A stretch of DNA of 64,000 nt from NCBI RefSeq assembly GCF_004785685.1, contig NZ_SRPF01000001.1:806001-870000 (forward strand), written 5' to 3'. The DNA comes from Marinobacter confluentis. GTDB lineage: Bacteria > Pseudomonadota > Gammaproteobacteria > Pseudomonadales > Oleiphilaceae. Positions within the stretch are counted from its first letter, which is position 1. The number at the start of each line of letters is the position of its first letter. Positions 45,192 to 53,475 of this stretch are shown one piece after another. A program made the translations under genes and the position numbers. The notes under the pieces are model-generated. The model saw only the letters and a program-made list of their open reading frames with translations. It ran no database searches and was not told where the DNA came from.

Positions 45192-45794
45192 TTGAAAATT
45201 TTGTTTATCCTGTTATTGGGAGGGCTCGTCGCAGCCTGTGCGAACACAAACTCAAACACCGATAACACGGACAATGCCGATGCGGCAACGGCTGAGATGA
45301 GCGAAAAGGACAAGGCGCTAAGCTGTCTACTCCGGTGGGACATGTCATTTTACGCCTATACCATGCGTTCAGCAGGAGGCACTCAATCCCAAGCGATCGA
45401 GGAACTAAACAACTGGTATGGGGAATCACACTTCATTGCTAAAGAAATTCGACCGGCTACAAACATCGTATACGGTTTGAAAGATATCAAAACGGACCCG
45501 GTGCATGCGCTGGGAGATTCACTTAAACCCGGCTTTCAGGAGTGCCTGACTGAGAAATCAATGGCTGACAGCTCGCCTTACTTAGCTAGGTGCCTAGATA
45601 TGGGAATTTATATTACCTACGTCGCATCCGCAAAATCACGGCAGCTCAGCAAACAACAGGTGATTGACCAATTGAGCCCGCTTACCGACCACCAACACTC
45701 GATCATTACTCAAGTCTACTCCAGCCCGCAGTACGAAGCAGGTGTCGAGAGAATGAAACTTTGGGGCCAGTGCATCCAGCGTTTTGAAGGCTAA
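45192..45794 (+). CDS. Hypothetical lipoprotein
   Basis: 200 aa from a TTG preceded by GGGAGA. Signal KILFILLLGGLVAAC with lipid Cys at 16, then an Asn/Thr/Asp-rich linker (NTNSNTDNTDNADA) and a helical domain with paired Cys (LSCLLRW, QECLTEK, LARCLDM, GQCIQRF). Not recognised. The TTG start makes weak expression likely. Confidence 0.68.
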   Translation: MKILFILLLGGLVAACANTNSNTDNTDNADAATAEMSEKDKALSCLLRWDMSFYAYTMRSAGGTQSQAIEELNNWYGESHFIAKEIRPATNIVYGLKDIKTDPVHALGDSLKPGFQECLTEKSMADSSPYLARCLDMGIYITYVASAKSRQLSKQQVIDQLSPLTDHQHSIITQVYSSPQYEAGVERMKLWGQCIQRFEG

Positions 45795-45840
45795 CGGGGG
45801 TACTTTTGCTGCTCCCATGCAGTAAAGGAGGGCGGGCCGA

Positions 45841-45945
45841 TCAGCCATGGCGGTTGATCGGCGTTTCTGGATAACCTGGCTCGAGATCATAATGAGTCTG
45901 TAAATTGAGCCAGAAATGCTCGGTGGTTCGAAAATAACGCGCCAG
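45841..45945 (-). pseudogene. C-terminal remnant of a HigA-type antitoxin
   Basis: The minus-strand frame gives LARYFRTTEHFWLNLQ followed by THYDLEPGYPE, the strongly conserved C-terminal segment of HigA/VapI antidotes (LA-x-x-F-x-T-x-x-x-FWLNLQ-x-x-YDL). The upstream HTH half is missing and replaced by unrelated sequence, and no HigB toxin is found beside it. It is a relic of a toxin-antitoxin locus. Confidence 0.75.
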
Positions 45946-46383
45946 TCCACAATGTCCATAGGTGGGTAGAGCCGAATATAAGCCCGCGGGTAAGAGAAAA
46001 GGAGAATTTTTGGTGATATTTGTAGGAGAGCGCACAGTCAGTGGGCCTGGTCGTAACTACTCAAGATCTAATAGACAAAATTTGCATCATATTATATTTA
46101 ACATAATATACATTATACGCAATAACATGTGCATTTATGAGGGGCTATCGCGAATTTGGTTTTCTCTTTCCTCCCGCACCGACCGACCTGTTATCAGCCT
46201 CAACTACTGGTTTTGAACAAGTTCACTCAGGCCCCGATCTAAACGAAGAATTTAGTAAAACTGCTCGATGCAAGTCCTATCTGTTGTGAGAAATTGGGCG
46301 CATACTGAACGTCGACAGTAAATGCATCGGCATCAGAAAGAGCGCCGATGTAGTTCACCTACAATCAGAGTTGGACAAACCGC
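45946..46383. other. AT-rich stretch without a recognisable gene
   Basis: About 440 bp. The part near 46080-46135 is very AT-rich (several TATA-like palindromic words such as ATTATATTTAACATAATAT). Short open frames occur, but none shows a ribosome site plus family features. Relics lie on both sides, so this looks like decayed accessory DNA. Confidence 0.5.
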
Positions 46384-46500
46384 ATGAGCAAAAGTCAGGA
46401 CAGAAAAAAAGACATCAAAAAGAAACCGCTTTTAACCGCGAAGGAAAAAAAGAAGGAGAAAAACGCCAGGAAAAACGAGACCGATGTGCTGGGACATTGA
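46384..46500 (+). CDS. Very small Lys-rich protein, 38 aa
   Basis: The frame starts MSKSQDRKKDIKKKPLLTAK and continues to TDVLGH before a TGA. It is strongly basic, without membrane segments. The composition is far from random and resembles short Lys-rich proteins seen in marine gammaproteobacteria (from memory, unverified). The ribosome site is weak (TTGGA). It ends 1 bp from the stop of the convergent pirin remnant. Confidence 0.45.
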   Translation: MSKSQDRKKDIKKKPLLTAKEKKKEKNARKNETDVLGH

Positions 46501-46501
46501 T

Positions 46502-46648
46502 CTAAGGGCTTTCCCCCCAAGAACTGGCCGGCAGCTTTTTTGGTAATGGAATAAATTCCTCGTCATCTCCGGGAACCTTGTCAAACCGTCCCTCGCGCCA
46601 GTCAGCTTTTGCCTGGACAATTCGCTCCTTCCGGGATGGAACCTGTGC
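46502..46648 (-). pseudogene. C-terminal remnant of a pirin-family gene
   Basis: The minus-strand frame reads SRKERIVQAKADWREGRF then VPGDDEEFIPLP and a TAG stop. This is the C-terminal signature of one pirin subfamily. Upstream the similarity stops, and an in-frame TAA at 46679-46681 closes the frame, with no start codon or beta-barrel domain. Only the tail of a lost gene survives. Confidence 0.7.
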
Positions 46649-46749
46649 CTTAACTTCTTGATTTCCTGCGAAAGGTGTTTAGCACCTTCTATGGTCGTAC
46701 ACTATACTCTTCTAGGCACGATGCGTTACGGGCAAGCTTAGGGATAAGG

Positions 46750-48027
46750 ATGATGAACAGGAACATGGCATTGAGCGCCCTACTTTGTATCGTATTTTTC
46801 CTGGGCTTTGCCCCGATGCTTCTTCATGCCGACAATATTCGAATCAGTCTTCAACTCCAGCCTAATCAGAGAGACCAGTTTGAACTGATTTTCAATCAGT
46901 TTTATCTGGAAACCGGGATCAAAGTGACGTCCTTGGTCGAACCCGATCTCGCCTACAAACGCAAAGTGCCAGTCTGGCTCCTAAATGACACGCCTGATGT
47001 GATGTTCTGGAGTGCTTCACAACGACTTTATCGTTTTGCAGAGCAAGGTTTGATTCTGCCCATTACAGACCTTTGGAATGAACAGAATTACGACGAGCAA
47101 TTTTCACACGTAAAACGAGGCGTAACCTTCAAAGGGGACGTCTATGCGATTCCCTTTGCCTACTATCACTGGGGCATTTTTTTTCGCAAAACGATGGTCG
47201 AAAAATTCGGTGGAGAGCCGGAAGACTGGGAATCCTTTCTAGCAATGCTGGCCCGTATGAAGGAGTCCGGGATTACCCCGATTGGTATCGGATCGAGACA
47301 GAAATGGCCCGCAGCAGCCTGGTTTGACTATATCAATCTGCGCATGAATGGCCTGGATTTTCATCTTGATTTGCTTACCGGAAACGTCTCCTTCTACGAC
47401 GAAAAGGTTCGAAATGTCCTGACTGAGTGGAAGAAACTAGTAGACAGAGATTTTTACAATCAGGACCACGAACTCTACAACTGGGATGAAGTGCTTCCTT
47501 TCTTTTACAGGGATAGGGTTGGTTTTCTATTGCTTGGAAATTTCGTTGCCAGTAAATGGCCCAATGGCGACCCTTTGTTTGAAGACATAGGCTTTATGCC
47601 CTTCCCCAGAATAAACAAAAACATGCCCTTTTTTGAGAATGCGCCGACTGACGTCTTTATGATTCCGAGAAACGCCACGAACGTAGAGGAAGCGAAAGCT
47701 TTTATTCGCTTCATAGCGCGTGCCGATGTGCAATCCTCTCTCAACGCAGGTCTAGGGTACCTTCCCCCGAACAAAGACGGCATTGTTGGAGCAAGCCCAC
47801 TCATCAGAGAAGGTGAGAAATTATTGAGTCGGGCTGAGGGGCTTGCCCAGTTCTTTGACAGAGATACGCTCCCGGATTTTGATCGGCTGGCAACTCCCCT
47901 GATGGCAGAATTCATCACCACCGGAGATATAGAAGAGATCACTGAAAAGCTGGAGCACGCCAGAATTAAGGTATTTGGTTCGAAGTACGGCGTTATGGGG
48001 ACTTCCTCGGAATTGGGTTCAGACTGA
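46750..48027 (+). CDS. Orphan sugar-type extracellular solute-binding protein (family 1)
   Basis: 425 aa from the ATG at 46750 (a second ATG at 46753; AGGGATAAGG upstream). The longer frame from 46675 places 25 residues before the signal peptide. Signal MMNRNMALSALLCIVFFLGFAPMLLHA. The body is family 1 binding-protein-like (FNQFYLETGIKVTSLVEP, YAIPFAYYHWGIFFRKTMVEKFGGEPEDWESFLAMLARMKESGITPIGIG, AKAFIRFIARADVQ). No permease or ATPase gene is nearby. Confidence 0.85.
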   Translation: MMNRNMALSALLCIVFFLGFAPMLLHADNIRISLQLQPNQRDQFELIFNQFYLETGIKVTSLVEPDLAYKRKVPVWLLNDTPDVMFWSASQRLYRFAEQGLILPITDLWNEQNYDEQFSHVKRGVTFKGDVYAIPFAYYHWGIFFRKTMVEKFGGEPEDWESFLAMLARMKESGITPIGIGSRQKWPAAAWFDYINLRMNGLDFHLDLLTGNVSFYDEKVRNVLTEWKKLVDRDFYNQDHELYNWDEVLPFFYRDRVGFLLLGNFVASKWPNGDPLFEDIGFMPFPRINKNMPFFENAPTDVFMIPRNATNVEEAKAFIRFIARADVQSSLNAGLGYLPPNKDGIVGASPLIREGEKLLSRAEGLAQFFDRDTLPDFDRLATPLMAEFITTGDIEEITEKLEHARIKVFGSKYGVMGTSSELGSD

Positions 48028-48150
48028 ATACTGAGAGCACAAACAGCTTACACTTAAGTTTTTTCTAATCATCGCTGAGTTTTACCCGTTTGTTACATGT
48101 ACCCGTCGTTGAAAGAATTCAAGGACGATAACCAGTAACGGGTGAACCAG

Positions 48151-48363
48151 ATGCCATTCAATACGACCACTATCAAAACCGCTGGAGCCACTCCAAGGGC
48201 GAGCACAGTTAAGTTTAATGTTTTTGCGATGCTCACAAGATGGCGAATTAACTACAAGGGCCGTAAGGAGCTCGCCTCCCTGCCGGATTTTATGCTCAAG
48301 GATCTCGGGATTTCTCGGAGCCAGGTTGAACAGGAATACTCCAAGCCGTTCTGGAAAAACTGA
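48151..48363 (+). CDS. DUF1127 small protein
   Basis: 70 aa from the ATG at 48151 (GGGTG upstream; a GTG at 48142 is the alternative). The DUF1127 core is seen in LTRWRINYKGRKELASLPDFMLKDLGISRSQVEQEYSKPFWKN. Such YjiS-like proteins are RNA-binding or regulatory in other bacteria. It is 13 bp before the broken phzF. It shares the LKD-x-G, EQ and PFWK pattern with the 51-aa protein at 63549-63704. Confidence 0.88.
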   Translation: MPFNTTTIKTAGATPRASTVKFNVFAMLTRWRINYKGRKELASLPDFMLKDLGISRSQVEQEYSKPFWKN

Positions 48364-48376
48364 AGGAGCGCCTGTC

Positions 48377-49083
48377 ATGAAAATTGAGGTCCCGATTGTC
48401 AGCGCTTTTGTAGACGGTAATTCCGGCGGCAACCCGGCGGGTGTTGTGCTGAATGCCGAAAGGTTTGAGCCTGAGCAAAAACAGAGAATCGCGGCAGCAG
48501 TTGGTTTGTCAGAGACGGCGTGTGTGTCGCCATCCAAACTGGCCGACATAAAACTGGAATTTTTTACACCAACTCAGCAGATCGCCCACTGTGGTCACGC
48601 AACAGTCGCAACATTCAGTTATCTGCGCCAGAAGGGTTTACTCAACAGCGATGATTCCTCGAAAGAGACGATTGATGGATGCAGGGCGATAAAGATGGAG
48701 GGTCAGCTAGCCTTCATGGAGCAGACAGCGCCCCGCTATGAAGACCTTACTAGTGACCAGCAGCGGTTGACGCTTCGTGCACTCGGGATAACCAGTGCCG
48801 ATCTGACTGGGGGTTCCAGGCCAACACTGGTCAATACGGGTAATAGCTTTGTCGTCGTCGGTATTCAAGCCGCTGACGTAATCCAGGCGGTGAAGCCTGA
48901 TCTTGCATTGATGCAGAAGCTCAGTGATGAACTTGATCTTATTGGGGTTTACGCGTTCTGTTTCGAAGGCATCCAAAATGGGCGAGATGCGGGCGCCCGA
49001 ATGTTTGCGCCAACGGAAAGATCGAAAGCCTGTTTGTCGGGGGCCGGGGGGCTCTCAGAGACATCCTAGACGTTGAGCTTTGA
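48377..49083 (+). pseudogene. PhzF-family gene broken by an internal out-of-frame deletion
   Basis: The first 205 or so residues are good PhzF: IVSAFVDGNSGGNPAGVVL, VGLSETACV with the catalytic Glu, FFTPTQQIAHCGHATVAT and DAGARMFAP. At about 49010 the next ~50 residues, including the usual EDPVTGSA segment, are missing. A +1-type shift then reveals the true family end, GKIESLFVGGRGALRDIL-DVEL-stop (to 49083). In the original frame it ends at 49069 as 230 aa of which the last ~15 are nonsense. Probably non-functional. The 3' end overlaps the methyltransferase gene. Confidence 0.82.
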
Positions 49084-49662
49084 TGCCAGACCCTCGCGTT
49101 CAAGCAGCCTGCGCTTGCGCTCCACGCCCCAGCGGTAACCGCTGAGTGATCCGTCGCTGCGAACCACGCGGTGGCAGGGCACGACAAAACCAAGTTTGTT
49201 GGCGGCGCAGGCCTGGGCGACGGCGCGAACGGATTCAGGTGAACCAATCTTGCAAGCGACCTGGGTATAGCTCGCTGTCTGACCCGGGCGTATCGTGCGG
49301 AGTGCATTCCAGACCCGCTGCTGGAAAGCTGTGCCCTGAATGTCCAGGGGTAGTTGAGTGTCACTATCCGGCGCATCAATGAGAGAAACAACTGAGTCAA
49401 TTATCGTGCTGAGTTCGGGCCCGCCTGCCTCCAGTTGAGCTTTGCTGAAACGCTGTTGTACCTGTGCCGGCAAAGACGAGGGATCGTCTCCAAACTCGAT
49501 GGCACAGATGCCTTTATCATTGACTGCCACGATCACCCAGCCCAAAAAACACGGTGCAGTTGCATATTCAATAACCAGGTTTGCGCCCTTCTCCTTGCGA
49601 TCAATCGCGCTGCGTGCATCGAGCCGGCTTTCGTCACTGGCAATCATCTGGTCACGAGCCAT
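49066..49662 (-). CDS. Methylated-DNA--protein-cysteine methyltransferase
   Basis: 198 aa from the ATG at 49662 (GGAGG seven bases upstream). The alkyl acceptor VPCHRVV (Cys163), the arginine finger ESVRAVAQACAANK (Arg146) and GTAFQQRVWNALRTIRPGQTASY are intact. It repairs O6-alkylguanine by self-alkylation. The N-terminal IEYATAPCFLGWVIVAV resembles the C-terminal half of Ada, but the Ada HTH and the first methyl acceptor are absent. Confidence 0.95.
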   Translation of the reverse strand: MARDQMIASDESRLDARSAIDRKEKGANLVIEYATAPCFLGWVIVAVNDKGICAIEFGDDPSSLPAQVQQRFSKAQLEAGGPELSTIIDSVVSLIDAPDSDTQLPLDIQGTAFQQRVWNALRTIRPGQTASYTQVACKIGSPESVRAVAQACAANKLGFVVPCHRVVRSDGSLSGYRWGVERKRRLLEREGLASKLNV

Positions 49663-49773
49663 CTTTAAACCTCCAATTCCCCTACTCATCACATCCTGAA
49701 CTTAAAGCGTATAAGTCTGTCTGATGCAATCTGATATACCGCTATTTTACGCCACATGAAATGAGGACACCCA

Positions 49774-50313
49774 ATGAAACTGCAGAAGCGTTCAAGTATC
49801 TGGTTATCCCTGACTCTGTGTCTGGGGCTGTCTGGCACCGCTTTTATTGCACACGCACAGGACGATGCTGCGTCAGGCACCGATCCCAACGGTGCAAAAG
49901 GAATGCAGCACCACTCCCCTCACGGGAAAGATTATAAAGGTCACCATGGCAAGGGCCATCATTCCGGTCATCATGGCATGGGCGGCAAGGGAACCATGCA
50001 TCAGAGGGTCATGATCGAGCTCGATCTGGATGAAAGCCAGCTTGAAGACATTGCCGCGATTCAGAAAGAGCTTCGTTCGGAGCTTACCGAGCTGAAGGCT
50101 GAGCGTTACGAGCAATCACTCAAATTACAGGAACTCTATGCCGCCGAGGAACTTGATGCGGGGGACATTACCGAACAGCAGCAGAGGGTTTTTGATGCCA
50201 TCAAGGAAATCACTGAATTACAGGTTGAAGCCCAACAGGACATGCGGGATCTGTTAACCGATGACCAGAGAAGTAAGTTACTGCGTTCCGGTGACTGGAT
50301 GATGCCGAATTAA
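49774..50313 (+). CDS. Spy/CpxP-like periplasmic protein with His-rich linker
   Basis: 179 aa. Signal peptide to about residue 29 (FIAHAQ). Then a striking His/Gly/Lys-rich stretch (about 45-75, with runs such as HHGKGHHSGHHGMGG) and a long helical Spy-like domain (MIELDLDESQLEDIAAIQKELRSELTELKAERYEQSLKLQEL). It probably acts as a periplasmic chaperone and binds zinc, copper or nickel through the histidines (inference). A strong terminator follows directly. Confidence 0.85.
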   Translation: MKLQKRSSIWLSLTLCLGLSGTAFIAHAQDDAASGTDPNGAKGMQHHSPHGKDYKGHHGKGHHSGHHGMGGKGTMHQRVMIELDLDESQLEDIAAIQKELRSELTELKAERYEQSLKLQELYAAEELDAGDITEQQQRVFDAIKEITELQVEAQQDMRDLLTDDQRSKLLRSGDWMMPN

Positions 50314-50320
50314 AGAGACC

Positions 50321-50359
50321 GGGGCAGCTTTCACTGCGTTTAGTGGCTGCCCCTTTTTT
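50321..50359 (+). terminator. Intrinsic terminator
   Basis: GGGGCAGC (50321-50328) pairs perfectly with GCTGCCCC (50346-50353), followed by TTTTTT. An inner CACT/AGTG extends the stem. It ends the Spy-like gene and may also serve the convergent ACT-domain gene from the other side. Confidence 0.9.
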
Positions 50360-50375
50360 CGAGCGCTCTGCATTT

Positions 50376-50783
50376 TTATTCCGGATGCTTCGCCAGCTCT
50401 TTCAGCGCCTCCATGGCCTCGTCAATCCGGTCGCTGGGAACAAACATGTGATCGTGATAAAACCCCGCAATGACGTTCGTGGTAATACCCCGCTCTGCCA
50501 ACAGGCTCGTTACCACAGAGGTAAGCCCCAGCGCCTCGAGGCTTGAATGCCCTTCCAGGGTGATTCGCCGGAACACTCTGTAGTAATCAAGGCCCTCGGA
50601 TTTAGCCTGCTCCAGGGGAATGACCAGGGTCAGGCCCTCCAGCTCGGCAATGCTGACAATGGGCTTCAGCTTTTCCAGTTCACCGTACTTTGCGTGCGCC
50701 ACGGTGCAGTAGACATAGGTTGTTGGGTCAACCTTTGGGGAAAGTTGCTTGATCAGATCCTGGAGGAACTGCGTTCGGTTCAT
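50376..50783 (-). CDS. ACT-domain protein
   Basis: 135 aa. Two ACT-like halves: TYVYCTVAHAKYGELEKLKPIVSIAELEGLTLVI, then GHSSLEALGLTSVVTSLLAERGITTNVIAGFYHDHMFV. This is the small ACT_7/DUF2241-type family that probably senses an amino acid. Single gene, start with GAGAAAG upstream. Confidence 0.85.
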   Translation of the reverse strand: MNRTQFLQDLIKQLSPKVDPTTYVYCTVAHAKYGELEKLKPIVSIAELEGLTLVIPLEQAKSEGLDYYRVFRRITLEGHSSLEALGLTSVVTSLLAERGITTNVIAGFYHDHMFVPSDRIDEAMEALKELAKHPE

Positions 50784-50905
50784 CTCTTTCTCTCCTTTGG
50801 CCAGTTTCCTGAGTATATCGGGTTACTGAGAGCTCTGCCCGACACAAGTCCCCGGCCGGAAAGTGTCAGTTTGAGAATGGATGACGGGGCTTGGATACCG
50901 AGTGA

Positions 50906-53455
50906 TTATCGGCTCAGCGCCCATTCACAGAATTCGCCAATCGGCATGGGCCTGGCGAAATGATAGCCCTGAACTCGATGGCAGCCCAGTTTATGCAGCA
51001 TTTCCAGTGTTTCGGCGTCCTCAACCCCTTCAGCTACGGTTTCCAGATTCAGGGTCTTGGCCAGTTTGAGGGTGTTTTCAACGATAGACAGATTATGTTT
51101 GCTGGTGCACATCTGGCTGACAAAGCAGCGGTCGATTTTTAGCTCGTTGATGGGGAGTCGGCTCAGATACGCCAGTGATGAATACCCGGTTCCAAAGTCG
51201 TCCAGAGCCACCTTACAGCCGGCATCCGCAATCAGCAGCAAAGAGCCGACCACGGCGTCTATGTTGTGCATCATGGAGGTTTCGGTCACCTCAAAAATCA
51301 GGCGGTCCATGGGCATCGCGTTCTGTTTGGCATCGGCCAGCACATGGGACGTAAAGCTGCTGTTGGTCAGGTTCTGCACCGACAGGTTGATGCTGCAGGT
51401 GATGTTCAGGTTTTTTTCCTGCAGGGTCTTGATGGTCTTCCAGGCCTGGCGGATAACAAAGCGGGATAGCAAATCCATCAGCCCACCGTTTTCGGCAATT
51501 TCAACGATCTCTCCGGCAGGAACCGACCCGAACCGAGCGCTGTTCCAGCGGATCAGAACTTCCACCCCGACAAGTGTCTGCCCGGTGCCGTTCATCTGTG
51601 GCTGCAGGTAAAGTTCCAGCTCCTCTGCTTCGATGGCCTGCGGCAAAGCGCCCATCAATGCCAGTCGGCGGCGGGCAAAGGCTGAAATCTCCTCGCTGTA
51701 GACCTGCACCGTCACTTTGTCCCTGGCGCTGCTATCCCTCGCGGCGGACGCATTCTGGAAAAGCACTTCGGCGGTGTCGCCATGCTCCGGATAGATCGCC
51801 ACACCACAATGGAGATTCATGAACAGCGGCAGGCGGATGGAGTTAACCGTGACATCGTGATTGCCCACCACCTGTTCGATAAAAGGTTCCAGCCTTCCGT
51901 CCCACTCTTCGAGATCCATCATGAATGCGATAGAGCCGAAGTCGGGGATGGCCAGATAGGACGGCCCCTTGGTTTCCAGGCAAATGATTGAGTCGGGGCC
52001 TGCCAGCGCGTGATTGAAGTTGTTCACGAGCTGGCGAAACATCTCCTCTGCCAGGTTGTAGCCCATGCTGGACGCAATCTCCTTGACCTGCGGGTAATGA
52101 ACCAGAACCAGTGCCACCCGGCCATCCTGCTGGGTGGTCTCCTTCAGACGATGGTTAAGGAGCGAGGTATTCGGCATTCGGGTCACCGAATCGTGCATGG
52201 CCTGTTCCAGGGATTTCAGATGCAGTTCCCTGACCTGCCGTTCGGCATCCTGCTGAAGCTGCAGCGCCGAGATCTTGTGTGCCCGCTCCTCCTTGATGCG
52301 GTGGGCCAGGGCAAAGGAAAGCAGCAGCACCTCGGCGGCGGAGCCCACGGCAAGGGCATTGTTGGTGATGGCGTTAACCGGCAGAAAGCCGAATACGTTG
52401 AGAAGATATACCGACGCCCCCAGGGCAAACGCTGTCCAGGCAAGCACGAAGTAACGGGCGATGGCGATACCTGCCAGCAAGCCCCCTGCACCTGCGGCTA
52501 TCAACAGCGTGACTACCAGTATGCCCAGTAATCCGGCCAGCTGCGCGCCGCTGAACGGGTCAAACAGGGTATAGACGATTAGCGCCGTCGCAAGGCCTGC
52601 GGCCAGCTTCATACTTCGGTTCAGGCGAGGCGAAAATCCGGGCCACCGCAAGAACTCACGGGCAAACAGCAGCGCCCACAGCGACAGAAAACCGGTGCCA
52701 ATCGGCAGTGCGTAAAGAGTCAGAGTTGGCGACTGCGGCCAGATGAAGGTGTTGCCCACCCCCGAAATGCTGAGCATGGCAAAGCTCAGTGAGGCCAGGT
52801 AAAGAACATAGTAACCATAGGCCCCGTCACGAATAGACAGAAACAGGAACAGGTTGTAGATGATCAGAGCAGAAAGCAGCCCAAAATAAGCGCCCCAGGA
52901 AAGACTCTGCGTTATGTAGCGATCAAGGAGATGGTCTTCACGCCAGAGTTCAACCGGAACCTGCAGCGAAGTGGACGAATCTGCCCGAAGCAGAAGGTCC
53001 AGGTTGCCAGTAAGCCCTCTTGGGATGGGCAGGCTGATAGAGTAGCCGTTCGAATGCCTGCGGCTCTGGCGAACCTGTTCACTTGTGACCCGATGAACAG
53101 ACGGCAGGCCACCGTCACGCAGAATATGCAGTTCGGCCTCTTCCAGTAACGGATAAGGCACCACGACATACCATTGCTCGCTGCTGGTTTCCGGGATCTG
53201 TACTGACGTTCTTACCCAGACGGGCGAATCTGTGAAGCCAAGGTTCAACACACGCCCGGACTTATCGAGCCACTCCCCTTTCGCCACAACACCCGCCAGT
53301 GTCATCTGGCCCGTGGGATCCAGGGTGTAGGTCAACTCGTCATTCAGGGAATAATGCTCGCTTTCACCCTGTATGACCACATTCGCTGAAAGCGCTGGAG
53401 AGAAGACCATGGCAAACGCCAGGATCAGCAAAACCATCCAATTCTTTTCCGTCAT
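50906..53455 (-). CDS. 7TMR-DISM sensor with degenerate GGDEF and EAL domain
   Basis: 849 aa. Signal/anchor, extracellular 7TMR-DISM ligand domain (about 30-165), seven helices (about 185-385), a short coiled coil, a GGDEF-like domain lacking the GGDEF motif (about 415-580), then an EAL domain (about 590-845) with EVLIRW (EVL for EAL, Glu kept), LDDFGTGYSS and the closing GYHFARPM. It probably degrades c-di-GMP in response to an outside signal. It is 20 bp from the PilZ-Rossmann gene upstream in the same direction. Confidence 0.92.
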   Translation of the reverse strand: MTEKNWMVLLILAFAMVFSPALSANVVIQGESEHYSLNDELTYTLDPTGQMTLAGVVAKGEWLDKSGRVLNLGFTDSPVWVRTSVQIPETSSEQWYVVVPYPLLEEAELHILRDGGLPSVHRVTSEQVRQSRRHSNGYSISLPIPRGLTGNLDLLLRADSSTSLQVPVELWREDHLLDRYITQSLSWGAYFGLLSALIIYNLFLFLSIRDGAYGYYVLYLASLSFAMLSISGVGNTFIWPQSPTLTLYALPIGTGFLSLWALLFAREFLRWPGFSPRLNRSMKLAAGLATALIVYTLFDPFSGAQLAGLLGILVVTLLIAAGAGGLLAGIAIARYFVLAWTAFALGASVYLLNVFGFLPVNAITNNALAVGSAAEVLLLSFALAHRIKEERAHKISALQLQQDAERQVRELHLKSLEQAMHDSVTRMPNTSLLNHRLKETTQQDGRVALVLVHYPQVKEIASSMGYNLAEEMFRQLVNNFNHALAGPDSIICLETKGPSYLAIPDFGSIAFMMDLEEWDGRLEPFIEQVVGNHDVTVNSIRLPLFMNLHCGVAIYPEHGDTAEVLFQNASAARDSSARDKVTVQVYSEEISAFARRRLALMGALPQAIEAEELELYLQPQMNGTGQTLVGVEVLIRWNSARFGSVPAGEIVEIAENGGLMDLLSRFVIRQAWKTIKTLQEKNLNITCSINLSVQNLTNSSFTSHVLADAKQNAMPMDRLIFEVTETSMMHNIDAVVGSLLLIADAGCKVALDDFGTGYSSLAYLSRLPINELKIDRCFVSQMCTSKHNLSIVENTLKLAKTLNLETVAEGVEDAETLEMLHKLGCHRVQGYHFARPMPIGEFCEWALSR

Positions 53456-53475
53456 TATTCATTCCTGTCTTCCCC

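Noticed and set aside
46081..46135. AT-rich palindromic words as an origin or phage promoter
   Set aside because: There is no associated gene or repeat unit; base composition alone is not enough.
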